From contig NZ_VTFT01000001.1 of NCBI RefSeq assembly GCF_008244685.1, positions 2,273,248-2,337,247 of the forward strand: a stretch of 64,000 nt of DNA, read 5' to 3'. This DNA is from Luteimonas viscosa (GTDB taxonomy: Bacteria; Pseudomonadota; Gammaproteobacteria; Xanthomonadales; Xanthomonadaceae). Below the pieces are notes generated by a model. That model saw nothing but the letters and a program-made list of their open reading frames with translations, was not told the origin of the DNA and did no database searches. How positions within the stretch are numbered: the stretch's first letter is position 1; each line of letters begins with the position of its first letter. This document shows, piece by piece, positions 8,031 through 16,644 of the stretch. Position numbers and translations under genes: made by a program.

Positions 8031-8140
8031 TTGCGCCTGCCGCGACCGCATCGGCCAGGCGGGGATACTCGGGCGCGAAACCGAGGTCCTCGCGGATCCG
8101 ACGCGTGTCCATCCCCATCTCGAACGCCGCTGCACGCGAT
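8031..8140 (-). pseudogene. Fragment of NAD-dependent epimerase C-terminus
   Basis: The minus strand encodes AFEMGMDTRRIREDLGF then APEYPRLADAVAAGA. This matches the usual C-terminal end of extended SDR epimerase/dehydratases (helix DTxRIRxELGxxPxY..L). The catalytic and Rossmann parts are absent and the frame is bounded by REP elements on both sides. A second, shorter copy lies at 7744-7797. Confidence 0.45.
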
Positions 8141-8175
8141 GCGTCCGCGCCGTCGGGCGGCGGCGTGTCGTCCGG

Positions 8176-8601
8176 CCACCGCCCCGGGTGCGGCGCTGCC
8201 TTACCCGGGCTACGGCGCTCGCGGCGCCGGTCGGGAGGAGTCGCGTAGCCCGGATAAGCCCGTAGGGCGCATCCGGGGATCCCCGCATCCCAGACCCCGC
8301 GTCGTCTCCCGCGTCAGGGACGCGCCAGGGTCGGATGGCCGGCCGCCCGGCCACCGCCCCGGGTGCGGCGTTGCCTTACCCGGGCTACGGCGCTCGCGGC
8401 GCCGGTCGGCTGGAGTCGCGTAGCCCGGATAAGCCCGTAGGGCGCATCCGGGGATCCCCGCATCCCAGACCCCGCGTCGTCTCCCGCGTCAGGGACGCGC
8501 CAGGGTCGGATGGCGGGCCGCCCGGCCACCGCCCCGGGTGCGGCGTTGCCTTACCCGGGCTACGGCGCTGTGTGTCGCGGCGCCGGTCGGGTGGAGCCGC
8601 G
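8176..8601. repeat. 175-bp tandem array of REP doublets
   Basis: Two complete near-identical units (8176-8350, 8351-8525) and a partial third (8526 to about 8601) repeat with a period of exactly 175 bp. Each unit holds an inverted REP half (CCCGGGTGCGGCG..TTACCCGGGCTACG), a short GC-rich spacer, and a forward half (CGTAGCCCGGATAAGCCC), so every junction is palindromic. The copies differ at only a few positions, which points to recent amplification. The array runs into the stop codon of the gene at 8602. Confidence 0.9.
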
Positions 8602-8982
8602 TCAGCCCGCCATCGCCCCAGGACGCGCCATCCACGCCGCGAGTACCAGCGCGCAGAACACGCCCGCGTTGATCCGCGGCGGCAGATAGGGCGAGAACAG
8701 GAACGAGATCGCCAGCCAGCCCAGCCCGGCCAGCAGCGCGAGTGCCAGCGGGGGCGTGGTGCCCAGCAGCGGCAGCGCGCGCGCCGCGACCATCAGCCCG
8801 AGCGCGCCGAGCGCCACCTGGCCCAGCGCGTACGCCGAGTGCAGGCCGTAGTACAGCAGCGTGGTCTGCGCGCCGGGCGGGTGCACGCCGCGCACGTGGT
8901 GCGAGACCACGTCGATGACGAAATGCGCGATGCCGGTGAGCGTGAGCCAGCCGAAGGCGGTGTACACGAGCCACTTGTGCAT
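8602..8982 (-). CDS. Small integral membrane protein
   Basis: A 126-residue, very hydrophobic protein with about four predicted membrane helices: WLVYTAFGWLTLTGIAHFVI, YALGQVALGALGLMVAA, LALALLAGLGWLAISFLF, and INAGVFCALVLAAWM. There is a His pair near HHVRGVHPPG. No family was recognised. It is the last gene of a minus-strand operon, 18 bases after the SDR at 9001, and its 3' end abuts a REP array. Confidence 0.75.
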   Translation of the reverse strand: MHKWLVYTAFGWLTLTGIAHFVIDVVSHHVRGVHPPGAQTTLLYYGLHSAYALGQVALGALGLMVAARALPLLGTTPPLALALLAGLGWLAISFLFSPYLPPRINAGVFCALVLAAWMARPGAMAG

Positions 8983-9000
8983 GGATGTGCTCCGGATCGG

Positions 9001-9987
9001 TCAGGCGTGCGCGACGTGGCGCAGGCGGGCGAAGGGAGCGACGCCGCGCGCATCCGCGCCTTCGCGGGCCTCGTCGGCGACGCGCAGGCCGGTGAGCCGC
9101 TCCGACACTTCCCACAGCCGCAGCGCGTGGCCGAGGTCCAGCGCGCGGTCGGGCACGCGGGCGAAGCTCGGCGCGCCGCGCGTTTCCCCGAAATACGCCG
9201 GCCCGTAATACGCGCCGCCTTCGGCCTGCGGCGCGGTGGCCGCGAACAGCGTCGGCCAGGCGCCATTGGCCGCCGGCTGGAACAGGAACCACAGCCAGCG
9301 CCGTGCACGGCCGGCGGCGCTGTCGGGGCCGGCGCCGTTGAGCAGCAGATCGGTGCGCGAGATGCCCGGATGCGCGGCGATGCTGCGCAGGCCCCAGCCG
9401 AAGGCCTCGCTGCGGCGCTGCAGTTCCATCGCGAACACCAGGCAGGCGAGCTTGGATTGCGCGTAGGCCGCCATCGGGTCGTAGTGGCGTTCGCCCTGCA
9501 GGTCGTCGAAGTCGAAGCGGCCCTGGCGCGCGGCCACGCTCGACAGCGTCACCACGCGCGCATCGCCGCTTCGTCGCAGCAGCGGCAGCAGCTGCGCGGT
9601 GAGCGCGAAGTGGCCCAGGTGGTTGGTGCCGAACTGCAGCTCGAAGCCGTCGGCGGTGGTGCGGCGTTGGGGCGGGGTCATGACGCCGGCGTTGTTGACC
9701 AGCAGGTCGACGCGCTCGAACGAGGCGCGCAGGCGCGCGGCGCAGGCCGCGACCGAGTCGAGGCGTACCAAGTCGAGCGGCACGTACTCGACGTCCGCGC
9801 CGGGCACGGCCTCGCGGATGCGGCGGGTGGCGTCGGCGCCCTTGGCCGCATCGCGACCGGCGATGGCGACGGTGGCGCCGGCGCGCGCGAGCGCCAGCGC
9901 GGTCTCGAAGCCGAGGCCGCCGGTGCCGGTGACCACGGCGATGCGGCCGCGTTGCGAGGGGATGTCGGTGGGGGTCCAGCGGTCCAT
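9001..9987 (-). CDS. SDR oxidoreductase (retinol-dehydrogenase-like)
   Basis: A 328-residue short-chain dehydrogenase. It has the cofactor motif TGTGGLGFE (TGxxxGxG), NNAG at about 105, catalytic Ser in VTLSSVA and YxxxK as YAQSK, and an extended C-terminus as in the protochlorophyllide-reductase/retinol-dehydrogenase group. It is paralogous to the next gene upstream (10024): both share the [16 protein letters not shown] and GGAYYGP segments. Substrate unknown. It is in a six-gene operon with a hydrolase and a porin-like protein. Confidence 0.92.
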   Translation of the reverse strand: MDRWTPTDIPSQRGRIAVVTGTGGLGFETALALARAGATVAIAGRDAAKGADATRRIREAVPGADVEYVPLDLVRLDSVAACAARLRASFERVDLLVNNAGVMTPPQRRTTADGFELQFGTNHLGHFALTAQLLPLLRRSGDARVVTLSSVAARQGRFDFDDLQGERHYDPMAAYAQSKLACLVFAMELQRRSEAFGWGLRSIAAHPGISRTDLLLNGAGPDSAAGRARRWLWFLFQPAANGAWPTLFAATAPQAEGGAYYGPAYFGETRGAPSFARVPDRALDLGHALRLWEVSERLTGLRVADEAREGADARGVAPFARLRHVAHA

Positions 9988-10023
9988 GACGATGCTCCGG
10001 TGACGTGGGGATGGCGGCGCGCG

Positions 10024-11142
10024 TCAGCGCGCGCCGGTGGGGAAGCGGGTGCCGGTCAACTGCTCGGTGACCGACCACAGGCGCGCGGCGACGTCGGCGT
10101 CCTGCGCGGCGGGCGGCACGGTGGCGAGGCCGAGCGGGCCGTTGATCTCCTGTGGGCCGGTGGGGCCGTAGTACGCGCCGCCGGCGGCCTCGGGCGCGGT
10201 GGCGGCGAACAGGGTCGGAATCGCGCCCTGCGCGGCGGTCTGGAAGTGCTCGCGGCGCGCGGCCCACTGCTGGCCCTGTTCGCTGTCCAGCCCCGGTCCG
10301 CGCGCGACCAGTTCGGTCACCGCCACGCCCGGGTGCGCGGCCAGGCTCTGCAGGCCCCAGCCGGCGGCCTCGCTGCGCCGCTGCAGTTCGCGCGCGAACA
10401 TCAGGCAGGCGAGCTTGGACTGCGCGTACGCCACCATGGGCTCGTAACCGCGCTCGGACTGCAGGTCCTCGAAATCGATCCGTCCGCGCAGCGCGGCGAT
10501 GCTCGACAGCGTGACCACGCGTGGCGCTTCGCTCCGGCGCAGCAGCGGCAGCAGTTCGGCGGTGAGCACGAAGTGGCCGGCGTAGTTGATCGCGAACTGC
10601 GACTCCAGGCCGTCGGGCGAGGTACCGCGCCCGGGCGGCGCCATGATCGCGGCGTTGTTGATCAGGCCGTCGACGCGCGGCAGCGATTCGCGCAGGCGTG
10701 CGGCCAGCGCGCGCACCGTGGCGAGGTCGCCAAGGTCGACTGACTCGAACTGCACCTGCGCGTCGGGGTCTTCGGCGCGGATCTTCGCGATCGATTCGGC
10801 GCCGCGCTCGGCGTTGCGGGCGACGATCACCACGCGCGCGCCGGCGCCGGCCAGCGCCTTGGCGTCCTCGAAGCCCATGCCGCTGGTGCCGCCGGTGACG
10901 ACGAAGATGCGTCCGGCCTGCGACGGCATGTCGGCGAGCGACCAGTCGGGCTTGGGCGCGGCCTGCGCGCGTACGCCGCTGCTGGCGAAGGCGGCAACGG
11001 CCACCAGGCACAGCGCGGCGATTCGCTGGCGCCAGGCGGCGGGGGCATTGCGCGGATCGCGGGTGGACAGGCGCTGGTGGGCGCTGGACAGCGCGCCGGC
11101 GCGGTGCGCGAGGGAGGGTGTGGCGAAGCTCTGGATGGGCAT
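10024..11142 (-). CDS. SDR oxidoreductase with N-terminal signal-like segment
   Basis: A 372-residue paralogue of the SDR at 9001 with TGGTSGMGFE, NNAAIM, VTLSSIAA and YAQSK. It carries about 65 extra N-terminal residues containing a hydrophobic stretch (RIAALCLVAVAAFASSGVRAQA) that ends in an AQA signal-peptidase-like site. SDRs that use NAD(P) are normally cytoplasmic, so export or membrane anchoring would be unusual. The ATG at 11142 has SD GAGGAG; an internal start near residue 70 would give a plain cytosolic enzyme, but no strong SD was seen there. Confidence 0.88.
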   Translation of the reverse strand: MPIQSFATPSLAHRAGALSSAHQRLSTRDPRNAPAAWRQRIAALCLVAVAAFASSGVRAQAAPKPDWSLADMPSQAGRIFVVTGGTSGMGFEDAKALAGAGARVVIVARNAERGAESIAKIRAEDPDAQVQFESVDLGDLATVRALAARLRESLPRVDGLINNAAIMAPPGRGTSPDGLESQFAINYAGHFVLTAELLPLLRRSEAPRVVTLSSIAALRGRIDFEDLQSERGYEPMVAYAQSKLACLMFARELQRRSEAAGWGLQSLAAHPGVAVTELVARGPGLDSEQGQQWAARREHFQTAAQGAIPTLFAATAPEAAGGAYYGPTGPQEINGPLGLATVPPAAQDADVAARLWSVTEQLTGTRFPTGAR

Positions 11143-11188
11143 GTCGATCTCCTCGTGGGCGTCGTGGGGAACTGCGGCGGGGGCCGCG

Positions 11189-12133
11189 TCAGGGGTCGAG
11201 GTGGAACTGCAGGAACGGCGCGATGCGGTCCAGCGCCGGGTCGATGTGTTCGTCGCGGTGGTAGAGGTCGTAGTGGCCGGCGCCGGGGATCACCACCAGC
11301 GCCTTGTCCGGCCCGCGCGCCAGGCCGTACAGCGCCTGCCCGGTCTCGTACTGGCAGGTGCTGCCCTGGCGGCCGCCGACGATCACCATCAGCGGCTGCA
11401 CCAACAGGTCGGGCACCAGGTGGAAGGCGTCGAAGCCGAGCATCGGCCCGAGGCTTCGGAACAGCAGCCGGTTGCTGGCGTTCGGGTGGCGATGCGGCGA
11501 TTCCCGGTAGAAGCGGATCGCTTCGAGCAGGTCGCGGTCGGTGACGCTTTCGGCGCCGGCGGCCTCGAGGCTGTCGGGGATCCAGGGCTTGCGCCGTTCG
11601 GCCGCGCCGCGTGCGGCGGCGGTGCGCGCGCGGCCCACCTCGGCCAGGCGCGCATGCAGGCGTTCGCCGCGCAGCATGCGACGGAAGGCGCGGCCGACGT
11701 CGGTAGCCACCACCGTGGCCACCGCCTTGAAGCGGTGCTCGGTCAGCGCCGCGTTGACCGCGTAGCCGCCGCCGGCGCAGATGCCGAGCACGGCGATGCG
11801 CGACTCGTCGACGAACGGCAGCGTCACCAGGAGGTCGACCGCGCAGCGCAGGTCCTCGACCCGCGTGGCCGGGTCTTCCAGGTCGCGCGGCTCGCCGCCG
11901 CTGGCGCCCTGGTGCGCGGGGTCGAACGTGATCGCGACGAAGCCGCGCGCGGCCAGCTTGCGCGCGTAGATCGCGCCGACCTGTTCCTTGACGCTGCTGC
12001 CGGGCGTGGACAGCACGACCGCCGGCCAGCTGCGGTCCTGGTCGAAGTCCGGCGGCAGGTGCAGCTGCGCGGCGATCGGGATCGCGCCGTTGTGGAACGT
12101 CGCCTCGCGCAGGGTGGGGGTCGCGGCAGCCAT
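11189..12133 (-). CDS. Alpha/beta hydrolase (dienelactone-hydrolase/YcjY-like)
   Basis: A 314-residue alpha/beta hydrolase. The nucleophile elbow reads GICAGGG, with Cys where serine hydrolases have Ser, as in dienelactone hydrolase. Other landmarks are an oxyanion-region STPGSS, FDPAHQGAS after strand 4, acid-loop strand LMVIVGG and a C-terminal His in PGAGHYDLY. Its ATG is one base beyond the stop of the MipA-like gene, so the two are translationally close. Substrate unknown. Confidence 0.85.
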   Translation of the reverse strand: MAAATPTLREATFHNGAIPIAAQLHLPPDFDQDRSWPAVVLSTPGSSVKEQVGAIYARKLAARGFVAITFDPAHQGASGGEPRDLEDPATRVEDLRCAVDLLVTLPFVDESRIAVLGICAGGGYAVNAALTEHRFKAVATVVATDVGRAFRRMLRGERLHARLAEVGRARTAAARGAAERRKPWIPDSLEAAGAESVTDRDLLEAIRFYRESPHRHPNASNRLLFRSLGPMLGFDAFHLVPDLLVQPLMVIVGGRQGSTCQYETGQALYGLARGPDKALVVIPGAGHYDLYHRDEHIDPALDRIAPFLQFHLDP

Positions 12134-12134
12134 G

Positions 12135-12947
12135 TCAGAAGCGCCGGCTGAAGCCGAGGAACAGGCGGCCGCTGCGATCGCTGTCGGGGTCCAGCAGCGG
12201 GCTGTCGCGCAGTTCGTCGGGCAGCTGGCTGGCCTCGGCCGAGGCGACCACGTGCCAGGTCGCGCCCAGCGGATGCATCCAGGTCACGCCGATGCGGTGC
12301 ACCAGCGCCGAGCCCGGCGCGTATGCGGTCACGCCGCGCGCGACCTCCTCGTCGAGGGTGCCGTAGTAGTAGCCGGCGAGATCGTCCGACAGCAGGCTGC
12401 TGCCCACGTTCGCGGTGATCGCCGAGCGCCCGAGCAGCCAGGTGTAGCGGTAGTCGAGCGCGACTTCGAAGCCGTCGCTGGCGTCGCTGACGTCGTGCAC
12501 GGCCTCCAGCGCCAGCGCGCCCCAGCCGCCGCCGTAGGTCGCGCGGAAGCCGGCATCGAGGCCGTCGTCGCGATCCTCGAGCAGGGCGGCGTCGACGCCG
12601 TTGGCGAGCAGTTCGCTGCGGCCGAGGTCGTCGATGTCGAAGCCGTCCAGCCGCACCGAGGCGATGGCGTCGAGCGTGAACCCGCCCGACTGCACCAGGT
12701 GCACGCCGGCGGCGGTGCCGCGCACGAAGAAGCGGTCGCCATCGAAGCCCAGCAGCGGCACCGGACGCAGCCGCGAGTCTTCGCCGGCGTAGGGGCTGTC
12801 GATGGCGATGACGCCGGCGCCGAGGGTCCATTCGCCGCGCGTGGACGGATCGGCGACCGGTGGCGCGGACTGCGCGGCGGCGGCCGCGGACAGGGCGAGG
12901 AGGACGCCGCCGGCGCTGCCGGCGATCGCGTGTCGGATCATGGTCAT
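12135..12947 (-). CDS. MipA/OmpV family outer-membrane protein
   Basis: A 270-residue protein with a Sec signal peptide (ending AAAAAQSAP), a MipA/OmpV-like opening (WTLGAGVIAIDSPYAGED, then RPVPLLGFDGDRFFVRG) and alternating beta-strand segments. It ends in Phe after LFLGFSRRF, as outer-membrane barrels do. The family includes MltA-interacting MipA and porin-like proteins. Its ATG overlaps the stop of the upstream transporter gene (ATGA), indicating translational coupling. Confidence 0.88.
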   Translation of the reverse strand: MTMIRHAIAGSAGGVLLALSAAAAAQSAPPVADPSTRGEWTLGAGVIAIDSPYAGEDSRLRPVPLLGFDGDRFFVRGTAAGVHLVQSGGFTLDAIASVRLDGFDIDDLGRSELLANGVDAALLEDRDDGLDAGFRATYGGGWGALALEAVHDVSDASDGFEVALDYRYTWLLGRSAITANVGSSLLSDDLAGYYYGTLDEEVARGVTAYAPGSALVHRIGVTWMHPLGATWHVVASAEASQLPDELRDSPLLDPDSDRSGRLFLGFSRRF

Positions 12948-14329
12948 GGGAAGTCCTGCGATGGAGCCGCGATGCCGCGGGTGCGGCGAGGGGGCGCGGC
13001 GGGTGGGGGAAGCGAGGGCGAGGCATCGGGCGCGGCTTCCGGCGCGGCGCGGCGCGCATGCGCGCGGCCCAGCCACAGGCCCAGCGCGGTCCAGGCGAAG
13101 GCCAGCGGCACGACCACGCCCACCAGCCCGCCGAGCGCGAAGCCCAGGCGCCCGAGCAGGCCTTCGACCTGGGCGCCGAGCACGTCGCCGCTGCGGTAGA
13201 CGAAGGTGTCGATCGCGGCCTTGGCCTTGTAGGTATCCTCGCGGCCCAGCACGGTGAACAGCGCTTCGCGCGCGGGCCGGGTGATGCCCCGCTGCATCGC
13301 GCGGTTGCCCGCTTCCAGCACCACCAGCACCACGAACGAGCCGTACGCGGCCAGGCCGATGAAGCCGACCGCGGTCGCCACCGGCAGCAGCGCCAGGGCG
13401 ATGCCCAGGCCGAAGCGCTGGATCAGCCGCCCGGTCACCGTCACCTGCAGCACCAGCACCGCGATCTGGGTCCACATGTCGATGCGGCCCATCACCGCGG
13501 CGCGCGCATCGGTATCGCCGGCGACATCGGCCACCATCTGCAGCCGGGTGAAGTAGATGAAGGTCGCCATGACCGTCATCAGCAGCACGTAGCCGGCGAT
13601 CCCGCTCAGGTACGGCGAGCGCACCACCGCGCGCAGCCCGGCCCAGGCGCTGCCACCCACCGGCCCGTCGCGTTCGCGCATCGATGCGGCCTTGCGGTCG
13701 GGCAGCAGCCGCAGCAGCCAGCCGCCCAGCGCCAGCGCCGCGAGCACGAACGCGCCGGCCACCAGCAGCAGCGCGGGCGTGCCGACCACCTCAGCCAGGC
13801 GCGAGGTCAGCCACGGGCCGAATATCGCGCCCAGCGTGCCGCCGACCGAGATCGGCGCGAACAGGCGCTTGCCCTGGTCGGCGTCGAAGCGTTCGGCCAG
13901 CAGCGCCCAGAACACCATCGTCGCGAACAGGTTGAACACGCTGAACCAGACGTAGAACACCTGGCCGCTGCGCTCGCCCACCGCGCCGGGCGCGAACTGC
14001 AGCAGCGCCCAGAACGTGGCCAGTCCCACCGCGAAGAAGCCGTAGGTCGCGGCCAGCAGCGGGAACCGGCGCAGCCGCGCGGCCAGCCAGCCGAACGCCG
14101 GGTTCACCGCCAGCGTCACCAGCGCGGTGCCGACGAACAGCCAGCGCACCTGGTCCATGCCCTGCGACATGCCCAGCGCGTCGCGCACCGGGCGCAGCAG
14201 CATCAGCGCGGTGAGCACGCAGAAGAAGAACAGCGCCGCGACCGCGACCGCGGCGCGTTCGCCGTGGCGGATGTTGGCCAGCGACTGCAGCAGGCCGGTG
14301 CGAGCTGGCGATGACGTGGACGCGCCCAT
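12944..14329 (-). CDS. NTP/NDP exchange transporter-like MFS protein
   Basis: A 461-residue protein with about twelve membrane helices. It shows the signature of the bacterial ATP/ADP-translocase-like group: LLRPVRDALG in helix 1, VFYVWFSVFNLFATMVFWAL, and the loop GKRLFAPISVGGTLGAIFGPWL. In free-living bacteria the substrate of these proteins is unknown. The C-terminal tail is Pro/Arg-rich. It is the first gene of the minus-strand operon 14329-8602. A perfect 10-bp hairpin lies just upstream, and its start lacks a clear SD. Confidence 0.85.
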   Translation of the reverse strand: MGASTSSPARTGLLQSLANIRHGERAAVAVAALFFFCVLTALMLLRPVRDALGMSQGMDQVRWLFVGTALVTLAVNPAFGWLAARLRRFPLLAATYGFFAVGLATFWALLQFAPGAVGERSGQVFYVWFSVFNLFATMVFWALLAERFDADQGKRLFAPISVGGTLGAIFGPWLTSRLAEVVGTPALLLVAGAFVLAALALGGWLLRLLPDRKAASMRERDGPVGGSAWAGLRAVVRSPYLSGIAGYVLLMTVMATFIYFTRLQMVADVAGDTDARAAVMGRIDMWTQIAVLVLQVTVTGRLIQRFGLGIALALLPVATAVGFIGLAAYGSFVVLVVLEAGNRAMQRGITRPAREALFTVLGREDTYKAKAAIDTFVYRSGDVLGAQVEGLLGRLGFALGGLVGVVVPLAFAWTALGLWLGRAHARRAAPEAAPDASPSLPPPAAPPRRTRGIAAPSQDFP

Positions 14330-14341
14330 GTCAGCGCGACG

Positions 14342-14370
14342 CCCCGCGACACAGATCGCCTGTCGCGGGG
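14342..14370 (-). promoter_or_regulatory. Perfect hairpin in transporter 5' leader
   Basis: CCCCGCGACA and TGTCGCGGGG form a perfect 10-bp stem around a 9-base loop, ending 13 bases upstream of the transporter start codon on the minus strand. There is no T-run, so it is not a typical terminator. It could occlude initiation or act as a protein-binding inverted repeat. Confidence 0.5.
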
Positions 14371-14492
14371 AACGCGGCGTGAGCGCGCCGCGCGTCCATG
14401 GCCGGATCGGTGGTGGGGGTCATCCTTGCGCTCCTGCGTGTGCGGTCGGCGGATGCGACCGTGGCGATGGAGTGCATGCTCGATGGATGCGA

Positions 14493-14548
14493 TTAATTCG
14501 GGTTTAAGCGATGCGCCTCGCGCACGCCGCGGCTTAAAACCGTTTTAA
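14493..14548. promoter_or_regulatory. Two TTAA-N7-TTAA operator boxes
   Basis: Two 15-bp boxes, TTAATTCGGGTTTAA (14493-14507) and TTAAAACCGTTTTAA (14534-14548), are the only AT-rich islands in the divergent region between the transporter operon and the two-component system. Within each box the TTAA half-sites are 11 bp apart, the periodicity bound by OmpR/PhoB-type dimers, and the boxes start 41 bp apart, about four helical turns. They are probably bound by the adjacent response regulator and control both directions. Confidence 0.65.
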
Positions 14549-14593
14549 TAGGCGCACCGCATGATTCCCGGCACCGCCTGCGCACAGCCCCCA

Positions 14594-15259
14594 ATGGACG
14601 AAATCCTGCTGGTCGAAGACGACCACATGCTCGGGCGCGCGCTCACCGCCGCGCTGGCCCAGGAGGGCTGGCGCGTGGTGCATTGCGAAGACGCGGCCGC
14701 CGCGCGTGCCGTACTGATCGACCACGCCTTCGTCGCCGTGCTGCTCGACCTCGGCCTGCCGCAGGGCTCCGGGCTCGACGTGCTGTCCGCGATGCGCGCC
14801 CGCTACGATCCCACGCCGGTGCTGGTGATCACCGCGCGCGACCAGCTCAGCGATCGCGTGCGCGGGCTCGACGCCGGCGCCGACGACTACATCGTCAAGC
14901 CGTTCCAGCGCGACGAGATGCTGGCGCGGCTGCGCGCGGTGCTGCGCCGCAGCCGCGGCGCGGTGACGCCGATGCTGCACTGGCGCGACGTCGAGATCGA
15001 CCCGGCCGCGCGCGTGGTCACCCGCGGCGGCGAGCGCGTCGCGCTGAGCGCGAACGAGCTGCGCATCCTGCTGACGCTGTTCGAGGCGCGCGGGCGCGTG
15101 CTGGGCCGCGAGCAGCTGCAGGCGCGGCTGTACGGCAGCGACGGCGGCGTGGGCAGCAACACCGTGGCCGTGTACGTGCACCAGCTGCGGCGCAAGCTCG
15201 GCGACGGCGTGGTGCTGACCGAACACGGCCACGGCTACCGCGCGGGAGACGAGGCGTGA
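14594..15259 (+). CDS. OmpR-family response regulator
   Basis: A 221-residue regulator. The receiver has the acidic pair ED in LLVEDDH, acceptor Asp in VLLDLGLPQGSG, Thr in VITARD and Lys in VKPFQ. The winged helix has LSANELRILLTLFEARGRVLGREQL and TVAVYVHQLRRKLG. It resembles the QseB/TctD group. The start is set at MDEILLVEDD; an upstream ATG at 14561 would add 11 residues. Its 3' end overlaps the kinase start by four bases. It probably autoregulates through the TTAA boxes 46-100 bases upstream. Confidence 0.95.
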   Translation: MDEILLVEDDHMLGRALTAALAQEGWRVVHCEDAAAARAVLIDHAFVAVLLDLGLPQGSGLDVLSAMRARYDPTPVLVITARDQLSDRVRGLDAGADDYIVKPFQRDEMLARLRAVLRRSRGAVTPMLHWRDVEIDPAARVVTRGGERVALSANELRILLTLFEARGRVLGREQLQARLYGSDGGVGSNTVAVYVHQLRRKLGDGVVLTEHGHGYRAGDEA

Positions 15260-16644
15260 TCCGCGCGCCACGCGCCCTGCGCACACGGCTGCTGGCCGCG
15301 CTGGCGATCGTGCTGTTCGCCGGCTGGGCGGGCTGGTTCGCGCTGCAGTACGTGCAGATGTCCAAGCGCCAGGTCGGCGACATCGACGGCATGATCCGCA
15401 ACGTCGGCGAGCAGATCCTGCAGTCGCTGCCGCAGGACATCACCGGCGCGGCGCGGCACTCGCGCCGGTTCGAACTCGACCTGGAAGAGAAGAAGACCCT
15501 AGGCAAGTTCGACCTGCTCGCGTTCCAGGCCTGGGATCTCGATACCCGCCGGCGGCTGGTGTCGTCGCGCTCGGCGCCGGCGCAGGCGATGGTGGGCGAT
15601 TTCGAGGAGGGCTTCACCTCGCAGTCGATCGACGGCGTGCCCTGGCGCGTGTACGCGGTGCGCGACCTGGGCGGCAGCGTGCAGGTGCAGGTGGGCATCC
15701 CGGAAGCGGGGGTGCACATGGAGATGAAGCGCTGGTTCCGTTCGAGTCTCGGCACCGCGCTGGCGTTGCTGCTCACGCTCGGGCTCGCCGTGTGGCTGGT
15801 GATCGAATGGTCGCTGCGGCCGGTGGCGCGTCTGGGCGAGGCGCTCAACGCGCGCGCGCCGCTGGACTTCGCGCCGCTGCCCGATGCCGGCCTGCCGAGC
15901 GAGGTCGTGCCCCTGGTGCACGGCTTCAACCGCCTGCTCGAGCGGCTGGCGCAGGCGCTGCAGCACGAGCGCGAGTTCCTCGGCGAGGCCGCGCACGAAC
16001 TGCGCACCCCGCTGGCCGCGCTGCTGGCGCAGGCGCAGGTGCTGCAGCACGCGGGCGACCGCGAGGAGGCGCGCGTCGCGCTGGAAGAGCTGATCGCCGG
16101 CATCGAGCGCACCGCGCGGCTGGCGCAGCAGCTGCTCGACGCGGCGCGGGTCGAAGCCGGCGGCGGCGCACGCACGACCGACCTGGACCTGGCGCTGGTC
16201 GCCGGCATGGTCGCGGACGAGTTCGCGCAGGTCGCAACGCGCGACGGCCGCACGCTCGAACTGGATTTGCGCCACGCGCCGGTGCGCGGCGACATCGACG
16301 ACCTCGGCATCCTGGTGCGCAATCTGCTCGACAACGCGCTGCGCCATGGCGGTGCGGGCGCACGCGTGCGCCTGTCCACCGCGGTGGCGGCGGAGGGTGG
16401 CACGCGGATGGCCGTGCTGCGGGTGGCGGACGATGGTCCCGGCATCCCGGAGGCCGACCGCGCGCGCGTGTTCGAGCGCTTCTATCGCGGCGGCAATGGC
16501 CACCGCACCTCGGGCATCGGCATGGGCCTGTCGCTGGTGCAGCGCGTGGTCGCCGCGCACGGCGGCGCCGTGTACTGCGGCGAGGGCATCGACGGACGCG
16601 GCTGCAGCATCGAGGTCAGGCTGCCGGCGCGCGACCGGGCCTGA
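15256..16644 (+). CDS. Sensor histidine kinase (QseC/TctE-like)
   Basis: A 462-residue kinase starting GTG in a GTGA overlap with the regulator. It has an N-terminal membrane helix, a periplasmic domain of about 130 residues, a second helix (LGTALALLLTLGLAVWLVI), a short HAMP-like linker, the DHp box EFLGEAAHELRTPLAALLAQ with the phosphorylated His, and the ATPase boxes NLLDNALRHG, DDGPGIP and GIGMGLSLV. The periplasmic part is of the two-component-sensor TctE/QseC type; the ligand is unknown. Confidence 0.95.
   Translation: MIRAPRALRTRLLAALAIVLFAGWAGWFALQYVQMSKRQVGDIDGMIRNVGEQILQSLPQDITGAARHSRRFELDLEEKKTLGKFDLLAFQAWDLDTRRRLVSSRSAPAQAMVGDFEEGFTSQSIDGVPWRVYAVRDLGGSVQVQVGIPEAGVHMEMKRWFRSSLGTALALLLTLGLAVWLVIEWSLRPVARLGEALNARAPLDFAPLPDAGLPSEVVPLVHGFNRLLERLAQALQHEREFLGEAAHELRTPLAALLAQAQVLQHAGDREEARVALEELIAGIERTARLAQQLLDAARVEAGGGARTTDLDLALVAGMVADEFAQVATRDGRTLELDLRHAPVRGDIDDLGILVRNLLDNALRHGGAGARVRLSTAVAAEGGTRMAVLRVADDGPGIPEADRARVFERFYRGGNGHRTSGIGMGLSLVQRVVAAHGGAVYCGEGIDGRGCSIEVRLPARDRA

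Noticed and set aside
8335..10743. 802-codon open frame on the plus strand
   Set aside because: It runs through the REP array and antisense to two SDR genes with full catalytic motifs; high-GC stop depletion explains it.
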